From assembly GCF_900142985.1 (NCBI RefSeq), contig NZ_LT670849.1:3844001-3908000 (forward strand): a DNA stretch of 64,000 bases. Direction: 5' to 3'. Shown one piece after another: positions 33,055-41,542 of this stretch; the first letter of the stretch is position 1; every line of letters begins with the position of its first letter. Origin of the DNA: Bradyrhizobium erythrophlei. Lineage in GTDB: Bacteria > Pseudomonadota > Alphaproteobacteria > Rhizobiales > Xanthobacteraceae. The notes beneath the pieces are model-generated. The model searched no databases, was not told the origin of the DNA, and was given only the letters and a program-made list of their open reading frames with translations. Both the position numbers and the translations under genes were made by a program.

Positions 33055-33904
33055 TGATTGCGGCATTCAATTCGCCGCCATAGACGAAGATCGCGGCGAG
33101 AAAATAAAGAAACACCAGCGCGATCACGACCGAGGCGAGGCCGGCATACATCGTGACATAGTTGTTGGCGAACCGCGCCAGATATTGTCCGAACACCGTG
33201 CCCGATATGATCGAGGCGGCGATGGTGAAGACGATGCCCGGCAGGATCTGCAAAAAGCCGCGCCGTCCGGCAGGCAGCCATGCGTGCAGGACAATCAGCG
33301 CCACGACCAGCGCCAGGACCGTGATGCCGTAGCGCGCGATATTGAGCAGGTTCTCGTTGCTTTCGACGATCAGCGGGATGTGCCGCCGCGCCGCTTCCAG
33401 CATCAGCGGTCCGAGCACGATCAGGAAGGCCATCGCCAGCGAGGTAACGGCGGCGACCAGCGTATAGCCGATCGATTCCAGCCGCAGCCAATACCATCGC
33501 CGCGGCTCGAGCACGGCATAGGCGCGATTGAGCGCGACGCGAAGCGCCTCGACGCCGTTGGACGCGAAGTAGACCGCCAGCACGGCGCCGATCGTCAGGA
33601 TGTCTCCGCGCGTCGTGGTCAGGACATCGTGGATTTCGCCCGACAGCGAATCGGCAACCTGTTTCGGCCAGACCTGAAGCAGCAGTCCCGCGGCCTGGTC
33701 GGCTAGTTCCTTGGAGCCGAAGAAGCCGGCGAGCGAGGTCAGTACGATCAGAAACGGAAACAGCGCCATCAGGGTCGACAGCGCGATATGGCTTGCGATC
33801 GCCCAGCCATCGTCGGCCAGAAACGTATAGAACGCGTCGATGCAGACATGAAAGATGTAGCGAATCTGCCGCACGGCTGCCCTCGGCACCAGGAATCGAG
33901 CCAC
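32981..33904 (-). CDS. YihY/BrkB-family inner-membrane protein
   Basis: A 307-residue protein with about six membrane helices. The family blocks are WAIASHIALSTLMALFPFLI near residue 40, EALRVALNRAYAVLEPRRWY in the middle and YLARFANNYVTMYAGLASVVIALVFLYFLA toward the end. The product is annotated YihY/virulence factor BrkB; it is not RNase BN. The function is unknown, and transport or envelope integrity is suggested. The gene converges on the hybrid kinase with a 74-base overlap. Confidence 0.9.
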   Translation of the reverse strand: MARFLVPRAAVRQIRYIFHVCIDAFYTFLADDGWAIASHIALSTLMALFPFLIVLTSLAGFFGSKELADQAAGLLLQVWPKQVADSLSGEIHDVLTTTRGDILTIGAVLAVYFASNGVEALRVALNRAYAVLEPRRWYWLRLESIGYTLVAAVTSLAMAFLIVLGPLMLEAARRHIPLIVESNENLLNIARYGITVLALVVALIVLHAWLPAGRRGFLQILPGIVFTIAASIISGTVFGQYLARFANNYVTMYAGLASVVIALVFLYFLAAIFVYGGELNAAIIKSRLPRGVSLQAAQSLKPSETQA

Positions 33905-33990
33905 CTTCTAATATTATTCCATTAAAAGCCAGATCGTTGGTCCGCTCTCCCGCGATAGCAGATCGACAGGTACAGTGTTATGTAAAGAAA

Positions 33991-34191
33991 ATGGCTTCGT
34001 TCCTTAGTACGTTCATTGTCCCGCTCGCGGTGGGCGCCGTCGCGCTGGTGCTGCTGCTCGGTCTCGTCAATATGATGCGCGGCGGATCGCCGAATCGCTC
34101 GCAACAATTGATGCGCTGGCGCGTCGCGCTTCAGTTCGTTGCGATCGTGATCATCATGGTCACGGTATGGGCGATGGGTAGTCATCGCTAG
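33991..34191 (+). CDS. HIG1-domain twin-transmembrane protein
   Basis: A 66-residue protein with two membrane helices, FLSTFIVPLAVGAVALVLLL and VALQFVAIVIIMVTVWAMG, linked by MMRGGSPNRSQQLMRWR. The central RSQQLMRWRV motif marks the HIG1 (hypoxia-induced gene 1) family, small respiratory-supercomplex-associated proteins in mitochondria and alphaproteobacteria. The ribosome site is weak (AAAGAAA). It diverges from the BrkB-like gene. The cobalamin adenosyltransferase follows after the large palindromes. Confidence 0.82.
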   Translation: MASFLSTFIVPLAVGAVALVLLLGLVNMMRGGSPNRSQQLMRWRVALQFVAIVIIMVTVWAMGSHR

Positions 34192-34210
34192 CGTGCAGAT
34201 CAAAGGAGAC

Positions 34211-34288
34211 AAGTGCGGCGAATTTGAAGTTCCTATCGGCTTTGCCGCGGGTCCGGTTATAGGAACTTCAAATTCAAAAGCCGCACTT
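34211..34288. repeat. Large inverted repeat, two perfect stem segments
   Basis: AAGTGCGGC pairs with GCCGCACTT, and inside it GAATTTGAAGTTCCTAT pairs with ATAGGAACTTCAAATTC. Both pairings are perfect, with an AAAA bulge and a 22-base loop. In all 26 base pairs are formed. The element sits in the 187-bp gap before the cobalamin adenosyltransferase. It may be a dispersed palindromic element or a 5'-leader structure. Confidence 0.85.
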
Positions 34289-34302
34289 TCAGCTATATTG
34301 TC

Positions 34303-34376
34303 CTAGAGCTCCTTTGATTCCGAGTTCGCATCAGAGGTGCCGCAATAGCTTGCGAACTTCGGAATCGGAGCTCTAG
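34303..34376 (+). promoter_or_regulatory. Hairpin that covers the Shine-Dalgarno of the cobalamin adenosyltransferase
   Basis: CTAGAGCTCC pairs with GGAGCTCTAG, GATTCCGA with TCGGAATC and GTTCGCA with TGCGAAC: 25 pairs, a TTT bulge, a single-T bulge and a 20-base loop. GGAG at 34367-34370, eight bases before the ATG at 34379, is inside the 3' arm. The same CTCCTTTGAT (34309-34318) is also a perfect complement of ATCAAAGGAG at 34199-34208. Two exclusive pairings, one hiding and one freeing the ribosome site, are therefore possible if the whole stretch is transcribed. No B12 box is seen. Confidence 0.55.
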
Positions 34377-34378
34377 CC

Positions 34379-34951
34379 ATGGTCGTCCTCAACCGTATCT
34401 ACACGCGTACCGGCGACGACGGCACCACGGCGCTCGGCACCGGCGAGCGGCGTCCGAAATACGACCTGCGGATTGCGGCCTATGGAACCGTGGACGAGAC
34501 CAACGCAGTGATCGGTGTCGTGCGATTGCATCTGGCGGCGATGCCGGAGCTCGATGCAATGCTGGGGCGCGTGCAGAACGATCTGTTCGATCTCGGGGCC
34601 GATCTCGCGGTGCCCCAGCGCGAGGGCAAGGCCGAGCGCTTGCGTGTACTTTCCAGCCAGGTCGCGCGCCTCGAAAGCGACATCGACCGGCTGAACGCGG
34701 ACCTTGAGCCCCTGAACTCTTTTGTGCTGCCGGGCGGCACGCCGGCCGCTGCCTATCTGCATCTGGCACGGACCGTGTGCCGCAGAGCGGAACGGATCAT
34801 GGTGGAACTGGCGGCCCGGCCGGACGAACCCGTCGGTGATGCCGCCATCCAGTACATGAACCGGCTGTCGGATTTCCTGTTTATTGCCAGCCGCACGGCC
34901 AATGGTAACGGCGCCGGCGACGTGTTGTGGGTGCCCGGCCAGAATCGCTGA
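34379..34951 (+). CDS. PduO-type cob(I)alamin adenosyltransferase
   Basis: A 190-residue protein of the PduO/MMAB trimeric fold. The N-terminal RIYTRTGDDGTTALGTGERR is the ATP site, followed by YGTVDETNAVIGVVR. The C-terminal CRRAERIMVELAAR and YMNRLSDFLFIASR complete the family pattern. It adenosylates cob(I)alamin to coenzyme B12 for methylmalonyl-CoA mutase or similar enzymes. No other B12 gene is in the window. The 5' leader is unusual and is described separately. The etf genes follow after 157 bp. Confidence 0.93.
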   Translation: MVVLNRIYTRTGDDGTTALGTGERRPKYDLRIAAYGTVDETNAVIGVVRLHLAAMPELDAMLGRVQNDLFDLGADLAVPQREGKAERLRVLSSQVARLESDIDRLNADLEPLNSFVLPGGTPAAAYLHLARTVCRRAERIMVELAARPDEPVGDAAIQYMNRLSDFLFIASRTANGNGAGDVLWVPGQNR

Positions 34952-35108
34952 CCGAGAAGGGCAATTTTTGGCCCCTGGTGGTTGATGAACCCGCAGCCAG
35001 GTGGGTGGCGAATGTCAAATCCACTCCACTAGCGTTGACCGGGGTGGGCCGGCGCTTTAGGTTCCGCGGCCTAGCCAATTACTGTCGTGTTCGAGCGAAA
35101 GAGGGTCG

Positions 35109-35858
35109 ATGAAGGTCTTGGTACCGGTCAAGCGGGTGGTCGATTACAACGTCAAAGTCCGCGTCAAAAGCGATGGAACCGGCGTCGAGCTGGCCAACGT
35201 CAAGATGTCGATGAATCCGTTCGACGAAATCGCCGTGGAGGAAGCCCTGCGCCTGAAAGAGGCCGGCAAGGCAACCGAAGTGGTGGTGGTATCGATCGGG
35301 CCGGCGCAGGCGGCGGAAACCATCCGGACCGGTCTGGCCATGGGCGCCGACCGCGGCATCCTGGTCAAGGCCGAGGGCAATGTCGAACCGCTGGCGGTCG
35401 CCAAAATCCTCAAGGCGGTGACCGACGAGGAGAAACCCGGGCTCGTGATCCTCGGCAAGCAGGCGATCGACGACGATTCCAACCAGACCGGTCAGATGCT
35501 GGCAGCCTTGCTGGGATGGTCGCAGGCGACTTTTGCCTCCAAGCTCGAAGTCGATGGCTCCGACTTCAAGGTGACGCGCGAGGTCGATGGCGGGTTGCAG
35601 ACCGTGAAACTCAAGGGCCCGGCGATCGTTACCACCGACCTGCGGTTGAACGAGCCGCGTTATGCGAGCCTGCCAAATATCATGAAGGCGAAGAAGAAGC
35701 CGATCGCTGACAAGGTCGCATCGGATTATGGCGTCGATCTCACGCCGCGCCTGGAGATCGTCAAGACGTCCGAACCGCCGGGCCGCAAGGGCGGCGTCAA
35801 GGTCAAGGACGTCGCCGAACTCGTGTCGAAGCTCAAGACCGAAGCGGGAGTTCTCTAA
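35109..35858 (+). CDS. etfB: Electron transfer flavoprotein beta subunit
   Basis: A 249-residue Etf[21 protein letters not shown] opens it, [16 protein letters not shown] and [20 protein letters not shown] are the AMP-binding blocks, and [31 protein letters not shown] is the recognition loop that docks on acyl-CoA dehydrogenases. The ATG follows AAAGAGGG. The stop TAA overlaps the etfA ATG by one base. With EtfA it passes electrons from fatty-acyl and other dehydrogenases to ETF-ubiquinone oxidoreductase. Confidence 0.96.
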   Translation: MKVLVPVKRVVDYNVKVRVKSDGTGVELANVKMSMNPFDEIAVEEALRLKEAGKATEVVVVSIGPAQAAETIRTGLAMGADRGILVKAEGNVEPLAVAKILKAVTDEEKPGLVILGKQAIDDDSNQTGQMLAALLGWSQATFASKLEVDGSDFKVTREVDGGLQTVKLKGPAIVTTDLRLNEPRYASLPNIMKAKKKPIADKVASDYGVDLTPRLEIVKTSEPPGRKGGVKVKDVAELVSKLKTEAGVL

Positions 35859-36793
35859 TGACCACGCTTCTGATCGCCGAACACGACAACGCATCGATCA
35901 AGGACGCCACCAACAAGGCGCTGACCGCGGCAACCGCGCTCGGCGGCGACGTGCATGTGCTGATTGCGGGTGAAAACGCCAAGGCCGCTGCCGAGGCAGC
36001 CGCGAAGCTTTCCGGCGTCAAGAAGGTCCTGCTCGCCGACAATGCGGCCTATGCGCATGATCTGGCCGAGCCGCTGGCGGCGCTGATCGTCTCGCTGGCC
36101 GGCAGCTATGATGCCTTCGTCGCGCCTGCGACCTCGCGCGCCAAGAACGTGATGCCCCGCGTGGCGGCATTGCTCGACGTGATGCAGGTTTCGGAAATCA
36201 CCAAGGTGGTGGCGCCCGACACCTTCGAGCGGCCGATCTATGCCGGCAACGCCATCCAGACCGTGAAATCGAAGGACGCCAAGAAGGTCATTACGGTGCG
36301 GACCTCGACCTTTGCAGCTACCGGCGATGGCGGCGGCGCGGCGGTCGAGAATGCCGCGGCCGCGGCCGACCCCGGCCTTTCCAGCTTTGTCGGCGAGGAA
36401 GTTGCCAAAAGCGATCGTCCCGAACTGACCTCGGCCAGGATCGTCGTTTCCGGCGGCCGCGCGATGCAGAGCCGCGAGAATTTCACGAAATATATAGAAC
36501 CGCTGGCCGATAAACTGGGAGCAGCCGTCGGCGCCTCGCGCGCCGCCGTCGATGCCGGCTACGCGCCGAACGACTGGCAGGTCGGCCAGACCGGCAAGGT
36601 GGTGGCGCCGGAGCTTTACATCGCGATCGGTATTTCCGGTGCGATCCAGCATCTCGCCGGCATGAAGGATTCCAAGGTCATCGTCGCCATCAACAAGGAC
36701 GAAGATGCGCCGATTTTCCAGGTCGCCGATTACGGCCTGGTCGCGGACTTGTATCAGGTGGTTCCGGAATTGACCGAGGCGATCGGCAAGTAG
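35858..36793 (+). CDS. etfA: Electron transfer flavoprotein alpha subunit
   Basis: A 311-residue EtfA. The FAD domain carries [29 protein letters not shown], then [25 protein letters not shown] and [20 protein letters not shown], which is the classical signature. It forms the heterodimer with EtfB and is cotranscribed with it and probably with the 3-hydroxybutyryl-CoA dehydrogenase gene 41 bp downstream, consistent with beta-oxidation or PHB metabolism. Confidence 0.96.
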   Translation: MTTLLIAEHDNASIKDATNKALTAATALGGDVHVLIAGENAKAAAEAAAKLSGVKKVLLADNAAYAHDLAEPLAALIVSLAGSYDAFVAPATSRAKNVMPRVAALLDVMQVSEITKVVAPDTFERPIYAGNAIQTVKSKDAKKVITVRTSTFAATGDGGGAAVENAAAAADPGLSSFVGEEVAKSDRPELTSARIVVSGGRAMQSRENFTKYIEPLADKLGAAVGASRAAVDAGYAPNDWQVGQTGKVVAPELYIAIGISGAIQHLAGMKDSKVIVAINKDEDAPIFQVADYGLVADLYQVVPELTEAIGK

Positions 36794-36834
36794 AGGCGAG
36801 GGCGGCGCGTGCGCCGTTTGGTTGGGATGGCAGG

Positions 36835-37716
36835 ATGGCGGTCATGATAAAGAAAATCGGCGTGATCGGTTCAGGCCAGATGGGCAATGGCATCGCTCAC
36901 GTGGCGGCTTTGGCCGGCTTCGACGTGGTGATGAACGACGTCGCCGCCGACCGCCTGAAGTCGGGCATGGCCACCATCAACGGCAACCTGTCGCGACAGG
37001 TCGTCAAGAAGGCCATCACCGAGGATGCCCGCAAGCAGGCGCTGGCCCGGATTGCACTCGCCGAGTCCATGGAGGGTCTTGCCGACTGCGATCTGGTGAT
37101 CGAGAGCGCGGTCGAAAAGGAAGACGTCAAGCGCAAGATCTTTCAGGAGGTCTGCGCGCTGTTGAAGCCGGACGCCATCGTCGCGTCCAACACTTCATCG
37201 ATTTCGATTACGCGGCTGGCGGCCTCGACGGACCGGCCCGAGCGTTTCATCGGCATTCACTTCATGAATCCGGTGCCGCTGATGGAGCTGGTCGAGCTGA
37301 TCCGCGGCATCGCCACCGATGATACGACCTTCGACGCGGCCAAGGAATTCGTCACCAAGCTTGGCAAGCAGGTCGCGGTCTCGGAAGATTTCCCCGCCTT
37401 CATCGTCAATCGTATCTTGCTGCCGATGATCAATGAGGCGATCTACACGCTTTATGAAGGCGTCGGAAATGTCGAGGCGATCGACGCGGCGATGAAGCTC
37501 GGCGCCCATCATCCGATGGGCCCGCTCGAACTCGCCGACTTCATCGGCCTCGATACCTGCCTGTCGATCATGCAGGTGCTGCACGAGGGGCTCGCCGACT
37601 CCAAGTACCGTCCGTGCCCGCTGCTCGTGAAATATGTCGAAGCAGGCTGGCTCGGCCGCAAAACCCAGCGCGGCTTCTACGATTATCGCGGCGACAAGCC
37701 GGTTCCGACCCGGTAA
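36835..37716 (+). CDS. hbd: 3-hydroxybutyryl-CoA dehydrogenase
   Basis: A 293-residue enzyme with the Rossmann motif IGVIGSGQMGNGIAHVAALA, the catalytic region ASNTSSISITRLA and HFMNPVPLMELVELI (His near residue 142), and the C-terminal KLGAHHPMGPLELADFIGLD. It oxidises L-3-hydroxybutyryl-CoA to acetoacetyl-CoA with NAD(P). The start may be 36835 (MAVMIKK) or 36847 (MIKK), both in frame. It follows etfBA on the same strand, fitting a fatty-acid or polyhydroxybutyrate unit. Confidence 0.94.
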   Translation: MAVMIKKIGVIGSGQMGNGIAHVAALAGFDVVMNDVAADRLKSGMATINGNLSRQVVKKAITEDARKQALARIALAESMEGLADCDLVIESAVEKEDVKRKIFQEVCALLKPDAIVASNTSSISITRLAASTDRPERFIGIHFMNPVPLMELVELIRGIATDDTTFDAAKEFVTKLGKQVAVSEDFPAFIVNRILLPMINEAIYTLYEGVGNVEAIDAAMKLGAHHPMGPLELADFIGLDTCLSIMQVLHEGLADSKYRPCPLLVKYVEAGWLGRKTQRGFYDYRGDKPVPTR

Positions 37717-37783
37717 ATCCCTACGATCGCCAGTTTTTGTTAACCCTTGCCGGATAGCTTCGCCGCCGGCAGGAGTGACGCGT

Positions 37784-37978
37784 ATGGACGTTGCAAGTTT
37801 GGCCCTGAGTTTGATTTCGCTGCAGGCGGGCAATGCCCAGCAGCAGGTCGCAACCTCCGTCCTGAAATCGAACCTCGACTCCGAAAAGTCCTCCGTGCTG
37901 ACCCTGCTCGGCGCCGGAACGCCCTCGCTCGCCAATGTCGGCGCCGGCATCGGCGGCAATCTCAACATCTCTGCCTGA
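37784..37978 (+). CDS. YjfB-like putative motility peptide
   Basis: A 64-residue protein beginning MDVASLALSLISLQAGNAQQ, then QVATSVLKSNLDSEKSSVL and a Gly/Ala-rich end. The family YjfB ('putative motility protein') has this length and an amphipathic N-terminal helix. AGGAG is seven bases before the ATG. It stands alone between hbd and the FAH-fold gene. No motility genes are near, so the family name does not settle its role. Confidence 0.7.
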   Translation: MDVASLALSLISLQAGNAQQQVATSVLKSNLDSEKSSVLTLLGAGTPSLANVGAGIGGNLNISA

Positions 37979-38098
37979 CCTGCCTGTCCCGGCGGACCTG
38001 ATCCGCTGATTTCTGGGGCCTTCTCGGGCCTTGTGGCATTGCCCGCTGTCGCCGCATGCGATAGCGAGATGCCGGCCTCATATTCCCAGGGACATTCC

Positions 38099-38947
38099 AT
38101 GAAGTTCGCAAGTTTCAAGATCAACGGCGCCACCAGCTGGGGCCTCATCGACGGCAACGACGTGGCCGATCTCGGCGCGGTCCTGCGCGACAAGTTTCCC
38201 GATCTGAAGTCGGCGATTGCCGCGGACGCGCTGGCCGAGGCTGCAAAGGCCGCCGGCAAGGCCGCGCGGCATCCGCTCACCGCCATCACCTGGCTGCCGG
38301 TGATTCCGAACCCCGACAAGATCCTCTGCATCGGCCTCAATTACGAGAACCACCGCAAGGAGACAGGCCGCACCGAGGTCGAACATCCGACCGTGTTCGG
38401 CCGTTTCGCCAACAGCCAGACCGGGCACCTCACCGACATCATCCGGCCGAAGGTCTCGACCGACCTGGACTACGAAGGCGAACTGGCGCTCGTCATCGGC
38501 AAGCCCGGCCGTTACATCTCCAAGAAAGATAGCTGGAGCCATATCGCGGGCTACGCCTGCTACAACGAGGGCAGCGTCCGCAACTACCAGCGCCACACGC
38601 ATCAGTTCACGCCGGGCAAGAATTTTCCGAATACCGGCGCGTTCGGTCCGTGGCTGGTCACGCCGGACGAGGCCGGCGATCTCGGCCCGCTGCGGCTGCA
38701 GACCCGTCTCAACGGCGAGGTCGTGCAAGACACGACCATCCGCGAGATGATCTTCGATATCCCGCGCCAGATCGAATACTGCTCGGAATTCACGCGGCTC
38801 GAGCCGGGCGACGTCATCGTGACGGGCACGCCGGGCGGCGTCGGCTCCCGCCGCACCCCGCCGTTGTGGATGAAACCGGGCGACATCGTCGAGGTCGAGA
38901 TCGACCGCATCGGGCTGTTGCGCAACACCATCGCAGACGAAAAGTAA
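38099..38947 (+). CDS. Fumarylacetoacetate hydrolase-family protein
   Basis: A 282-residue protein with the FAH domain from about residue 70. KILCIGLNYENHRKETGR opens the domain, DYEGELALVIGK holds metal-binding acidic residues (ExE...D), and CSEFTRLEPGDVIVTGTPGGVG is the C-terminal signature. Members hydrolyse or decarboxylate oxo-acids such as acylpyruvates, 2-hydroxyhepta-2,4-dienedioate and oxaloacetate. ATG 38099 starts the usual N-terminus MKFASFKINGATSWGLIDG; the frame is open further upstream. The substrate is not fixed by sequence. Confidence 0.9.
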   Translation: MKFASFKINGATSWGLIDGNDVADLGAVLRDKFPDLKSAIAADALAEAAKAAGKAARHPLTAITWLPVIPNPDKILCIGLNYENHRKETGRTEVEHPTVFGRFANSQTGHLTDIIRPKVSTDLDYEGELALVIGKPGRYISKKDSWSHIAGYACYNEGSVRNYQRHTHQFTPGKNFPNTGAFGPWLVTPDEAGDLGPLRLQTRLNGEVVQDTTIREMIFDIPRQIEYCSEFTRLEPGDVIVTGTPGGVGSRRTPPLWMKPGDIVEVEIDRIGLLRNTIADEK

Positions 38948-38992
38948 GCGCCTTCGCGCTGCGCGGCTTCGAGTTACCTGCCGCGGGCGCCG

Positions 38993-39673
38993 TCAGGAGC
39001 CCGTGGCGGTGGCCGCATTGATCAGCTTGATCGCGTCTTCGCTGTCCCATTCGGCGGGTCCGGCGATGGTCGCGATCTCGCAGCCCTGGCCATCGATCAG
39101 CACCGAAGTCGGCATGCCCAGTGCCCGGTCTATGGCCTTAAGATCCTGAAAAACCTTGGCTTTCTCGTCGTTAAAATAGCCGAGCCGGGTCAGCTTGGCG
39201 TCTTTCAGGAAATTCTTCGGCTTTTCGGGGTCGCGGGTGTCGATATTGATCGCCACCACCTCGAAATCCTTGCCGCCGAGCCTGGTTTGCAGCCGGTCCA
39301 GTGCTGGCATCTCCTTGCGGCAGGGCACACACCAGGTCGCCCACAGGTTCACCAGCACGGTCTTGCCACGCCAGTCGGACAGCTTTTTCGGCTTGCCGTC
39401 GGCATCGTCGAAGGTGAGGTCGGGCAACCTCAAGGGCGCGGTCGCCATGGTCAGCGCGGCCACCTCGCCATGGGCGAGCGGAGAGATCTTGCTTGCAAGG
39501 TTAACCGCGCCGGCGCAGGCCGAATCGCCGGATGTGTTGCGCTTCAGGCTGCCGAACCCGTATACCCCGGCAAATCCGATCACGGCGCCAATGACCACTG
39601 CCCCGATCACGTAGGGGATGCGGCGCGTGGGCGCCGTGGCGGGCGAGGGGCTTTCGGGCATATCGTTTGTCAT
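38993..39673 (-). CDS. tlpA: TlpA-type thioredoxin-like periplasmic reductase
   Basis: A 226-residue protein with an N-terminal membrane anchor (about residues 20-40) and a periplasmic thioredoxin fold. The active site is [13 protein letters not shown] with Cys115 and Cys118. Two extra cysteines, in SACAG near residue 53 and GQGCEI near residue 199, match the second disulfide known in Bradyrhizobium TlpA. TlpA reduces the copper chaperone ScoI and the CuA site of subunit II of cytochrome aa3 oxidase. It diverges from argH, an order I recall from Bradyrhizobium. Confidence 0.92.
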   Translation of the reverse strand: MTNDMPESPSPATAPTRRIPYVIGAVVIGAVIGFAGVYGFGSLKRNTSGDSACAGAVNLASKISPLAHGEVAALTMATAPLRLPDLTFDDADGKPKKLSDWRGKTVLVNLWATWCVPCRKEMPALDRLQTRLGGKDFEVVAINIDTRDPEKPKNFLKDAKLTRLGYFNDEKAKVFQDLKAIDRALGMPTSVLIDGQGCEIATIAGPAEWDSEDAIKLINAATATGS

Positions 39674-39747
39674 TCGGGTTCAGTTACGGCTATTTGGAGC
39701 ATTCGTTACGTTGGTTACGAACGCAGCGGCAAAATGAGCAGAGGGTC

Positions 39748-41139
39748 ATGAGCAACAAGATGTGGGGCGGCCGGTTTACCGAGCGTCCCGACGCGATCAT
39801 GGAGGAAATCAACGTCTCCATCGACGTCGACCGTCACCTTTATGCCCAGGACATCGCCGCGTCCAAGGCCCATGCCGCCATGCTGTCGGCGCAAGGCATT
39901 ATCACGGCAAACGATGCAAAAAACATCGCGAAGGGTCTAGACACGATTTTGTCAGAAATCGGCAAGGGAACGTTCGATTTCAAGCGTGCGCTCGAAGACA
40001 TCCATATGAACGTCGAGAGCAGGCTTGGCGAACTGATCGGACCCGCCGCCGGGCGGCTGCACACCGCGCGTTCGCGCAACGACCAGGTGGCAACCGATTT
40101 TCGTCTGTTCGTCCGCGACACCATCGACGACACCGACCGGGCGCTCGCATTGTTTCAGCAGGCGCTGGCAAGCCGCGCGCTCGAACATGCCGCAACGGTG
40201 ATGCCGGGCTTTACCCATCTGCAAACCGCCCAGCCGGTCACCTTCGGGCATCATCTGCTCGCCTATGTCGAGATGGCATCGCGCGATCGCGGCCGGTTTG
40301 CCGATGCGCGCCAGCGCCTCAACGAATCGCCGCTCGGTGCGGCCGCGCTTGCCGGCACTTCGTTTCCGATCGACCGCGCGGCCACCGCGAAGGCGCTCGG
40401 CTTCGACCGGCCGATGGCCAATTCGCTCGATGCGGTATCCGACCGCGATTTCGTCATCGAGACGCTGTCGGCAGCCGCAATCTGCGCGGTTCATCTGTCG
40501 CGCTTCGCCGAGGAGATCGTGATCTGGACCTCGCCGCTGGTGGGGCTGGTGCGGCTCTCCGACAAGTTCACCACCGGCTCCTCGATCATGCCGCAGAAAC
40601 GCAATCCGGACGCGGCCGAACTCGTGCGCGCCAAGACCGGACGGGTGATCGGCGCGCTCAATGCGCTTCTGATCGTGATGAAGGGGCTGCCGCTCGCCTA
40701 TCAAAAGGACATGCAGGAAGACAAGCAGGGCGCGATGGAGGCGTTCGGTGCGCTGTCGCTTGCCGTCCGCGCGATGACCGGCATGGTGCTCGACATGGCG
40801 CCCGACGAGGCGCGCATGAAGCTTGCTGCCGGTGACGGTTACGCCACCGCGACCGATTTGGCCGACTGGCTGGTGCGGACGCTGAAAATGCCGTTCCGCG
40901 ACGCCCACCATGTCACCGGGCGGATCGTGGCGAAGGCGGCAGGCGACGGCGTCGCCCTGCATGAACTGCCGTTGAAGGCGATGCAGGCGATCGAGCCGAA
41001 GATCACCAAAGACGCGCTTGCGGCGCTGTCGGTCGAGGCGTCGGTCAAGAGCCGGACGAGTTTCGGTGGAACTGCGCCCAAGAATGTGGCGGCGCAGGCC
41101 AAAGCCTGGCTCAAGCGGCTGGAAAAAGAGCGAAAATAG
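39748..41139 (+). CDS. argH: Argininosuccinate lyase
   Basis: A 463-residue enzyme of the fumarase/aspartase superfamily, cleaving argininosuccinate to arginine and fumarate in the cytosol. The start [15 protein letters not shown] at 39748 follows GAGGGT; the longer frame from 39667 is not needed. Diagnostic are the [15 protein letters not shown] block and the superfamily signature [16 protein letters not shown], whose flexible loop holds the catalytic serine. It is followed on the same strand by lptM and lysA. The order argH-lptM-lysA is common across Rhizobiales. Confidence 0.96.
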   Translation: MSNKMWGGRFTERPDAIMEEINVSIDVDRHLYAQDIAASKAHAAMLSAQGIITANDAKNIAKGLDTILSEIGKGTFDFKRALEDIHMNVESRLGELIGPAAGRLHTARSRNDQVATDFRLFVRDTIDDTDRALALFQQALASRALEHAATVMPGFTHLQTAQPVTFGHHLLAYVEMASRDRGRFADARQRLNESPLGAAALAGTSFPIDRAATAKALGFDRPMANSLDAVSDRDFVIETLSAAAICAVHLSRFAEEIVIWTSPLVGLVRLSDKFTTGSSIMPQKRNPDAAELVRAKTGRVIGALNALLIVMKGLPLAYQKDMQEDKQGAMEAFGALSLAVRAMTGMVLDMAPDEARMKLAAGDGYATATDLADWLVRTLKMPFRDAHHVTGRIVAKAAGDGVALHELPLKAMQAIEPKITKDALAALSVEASVKSRTSFGGTAPKNVAAQAKAWLKRLEKERK

Positions 41140-41236
41140 GGCTGAGCGGCGTTCCCCTTGCCGAAAATTGAACGGCGCCCGGTGTGGTCAGAACGGATCA
41201 ATCTTTGTATGGTGCGCCCGCATTGGGGACTTTGAC

Positions 41237-41524
41237 GTGAATCGCGACGACCGCCGAACCTATCGACGATGGGCCCTCGTTTTGTTGGGGGTCAGTGCGC
41301 TGGCGCTTTCCGGTTGCGGCCGCAAGGGCCCGCTCGATCTGCCGCCGACCGCCTCGTCGCAGCCGGGTAATACCGCCAATTCCGTGCAGCCGGACCCCAC
41401 AGCGACCGCCGAGGCGAGCAAGCCGAACCTGTTCAATCCGAGCTATGGCAGCGACCAGTTGCCGGTCCAGGGCAAGGGTCCGAAACGGCCGTTCGCCCTC
41501 GACCCGCTTCTCAACAGTAATTAG
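41237..41524 (+). CDS. lptM: LptM-type small lipoprotein
   Basis: A 95-residue lipoprotein starting at GTG 41237. The signal peptide RWALVLLGVSALALSGC ends in a lipobox with the acylated Cys near residue 27, followed directly by GRKGPLDLPP, the mark of LptM (YifL). LptM helps LptD fold in the outer membrane. The rest is a Pro/Ser-rich tail ending in FALDPLLNSN. It sits between argH and lysA, as in many Proteobacteria. Confidence 0.88.
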   Translation: MNRDDRRTYRRWALVLLGVSALALSGCGRKGPLDLPPTASSQPGNTANSVQPDPTATAEASKPNLFNPSYGSDQLPVQGKGPKRPFALDPLLNSN

Positions 41525-41542
41525 CGTTCCCGGTTCCGACCC

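Noticed and set aside
34220..34275. Resemblance of the arms to the yeast FRT site (GAAGTTCCTAT / ATAGGAACTTC)
   Set aside because: The spacer is 22 bases, not 8, the homology extends beyond the FRT arms on both sides, and the context is undisturbed chromosomal DNA, so an engineered scar is unlikely.
34192..34378. Cobalamin riboswitch before the adenosyltransferase
   Set aside because: No B12-box-like sequence or the multi-stem core is present; only simple hairpins are visible.
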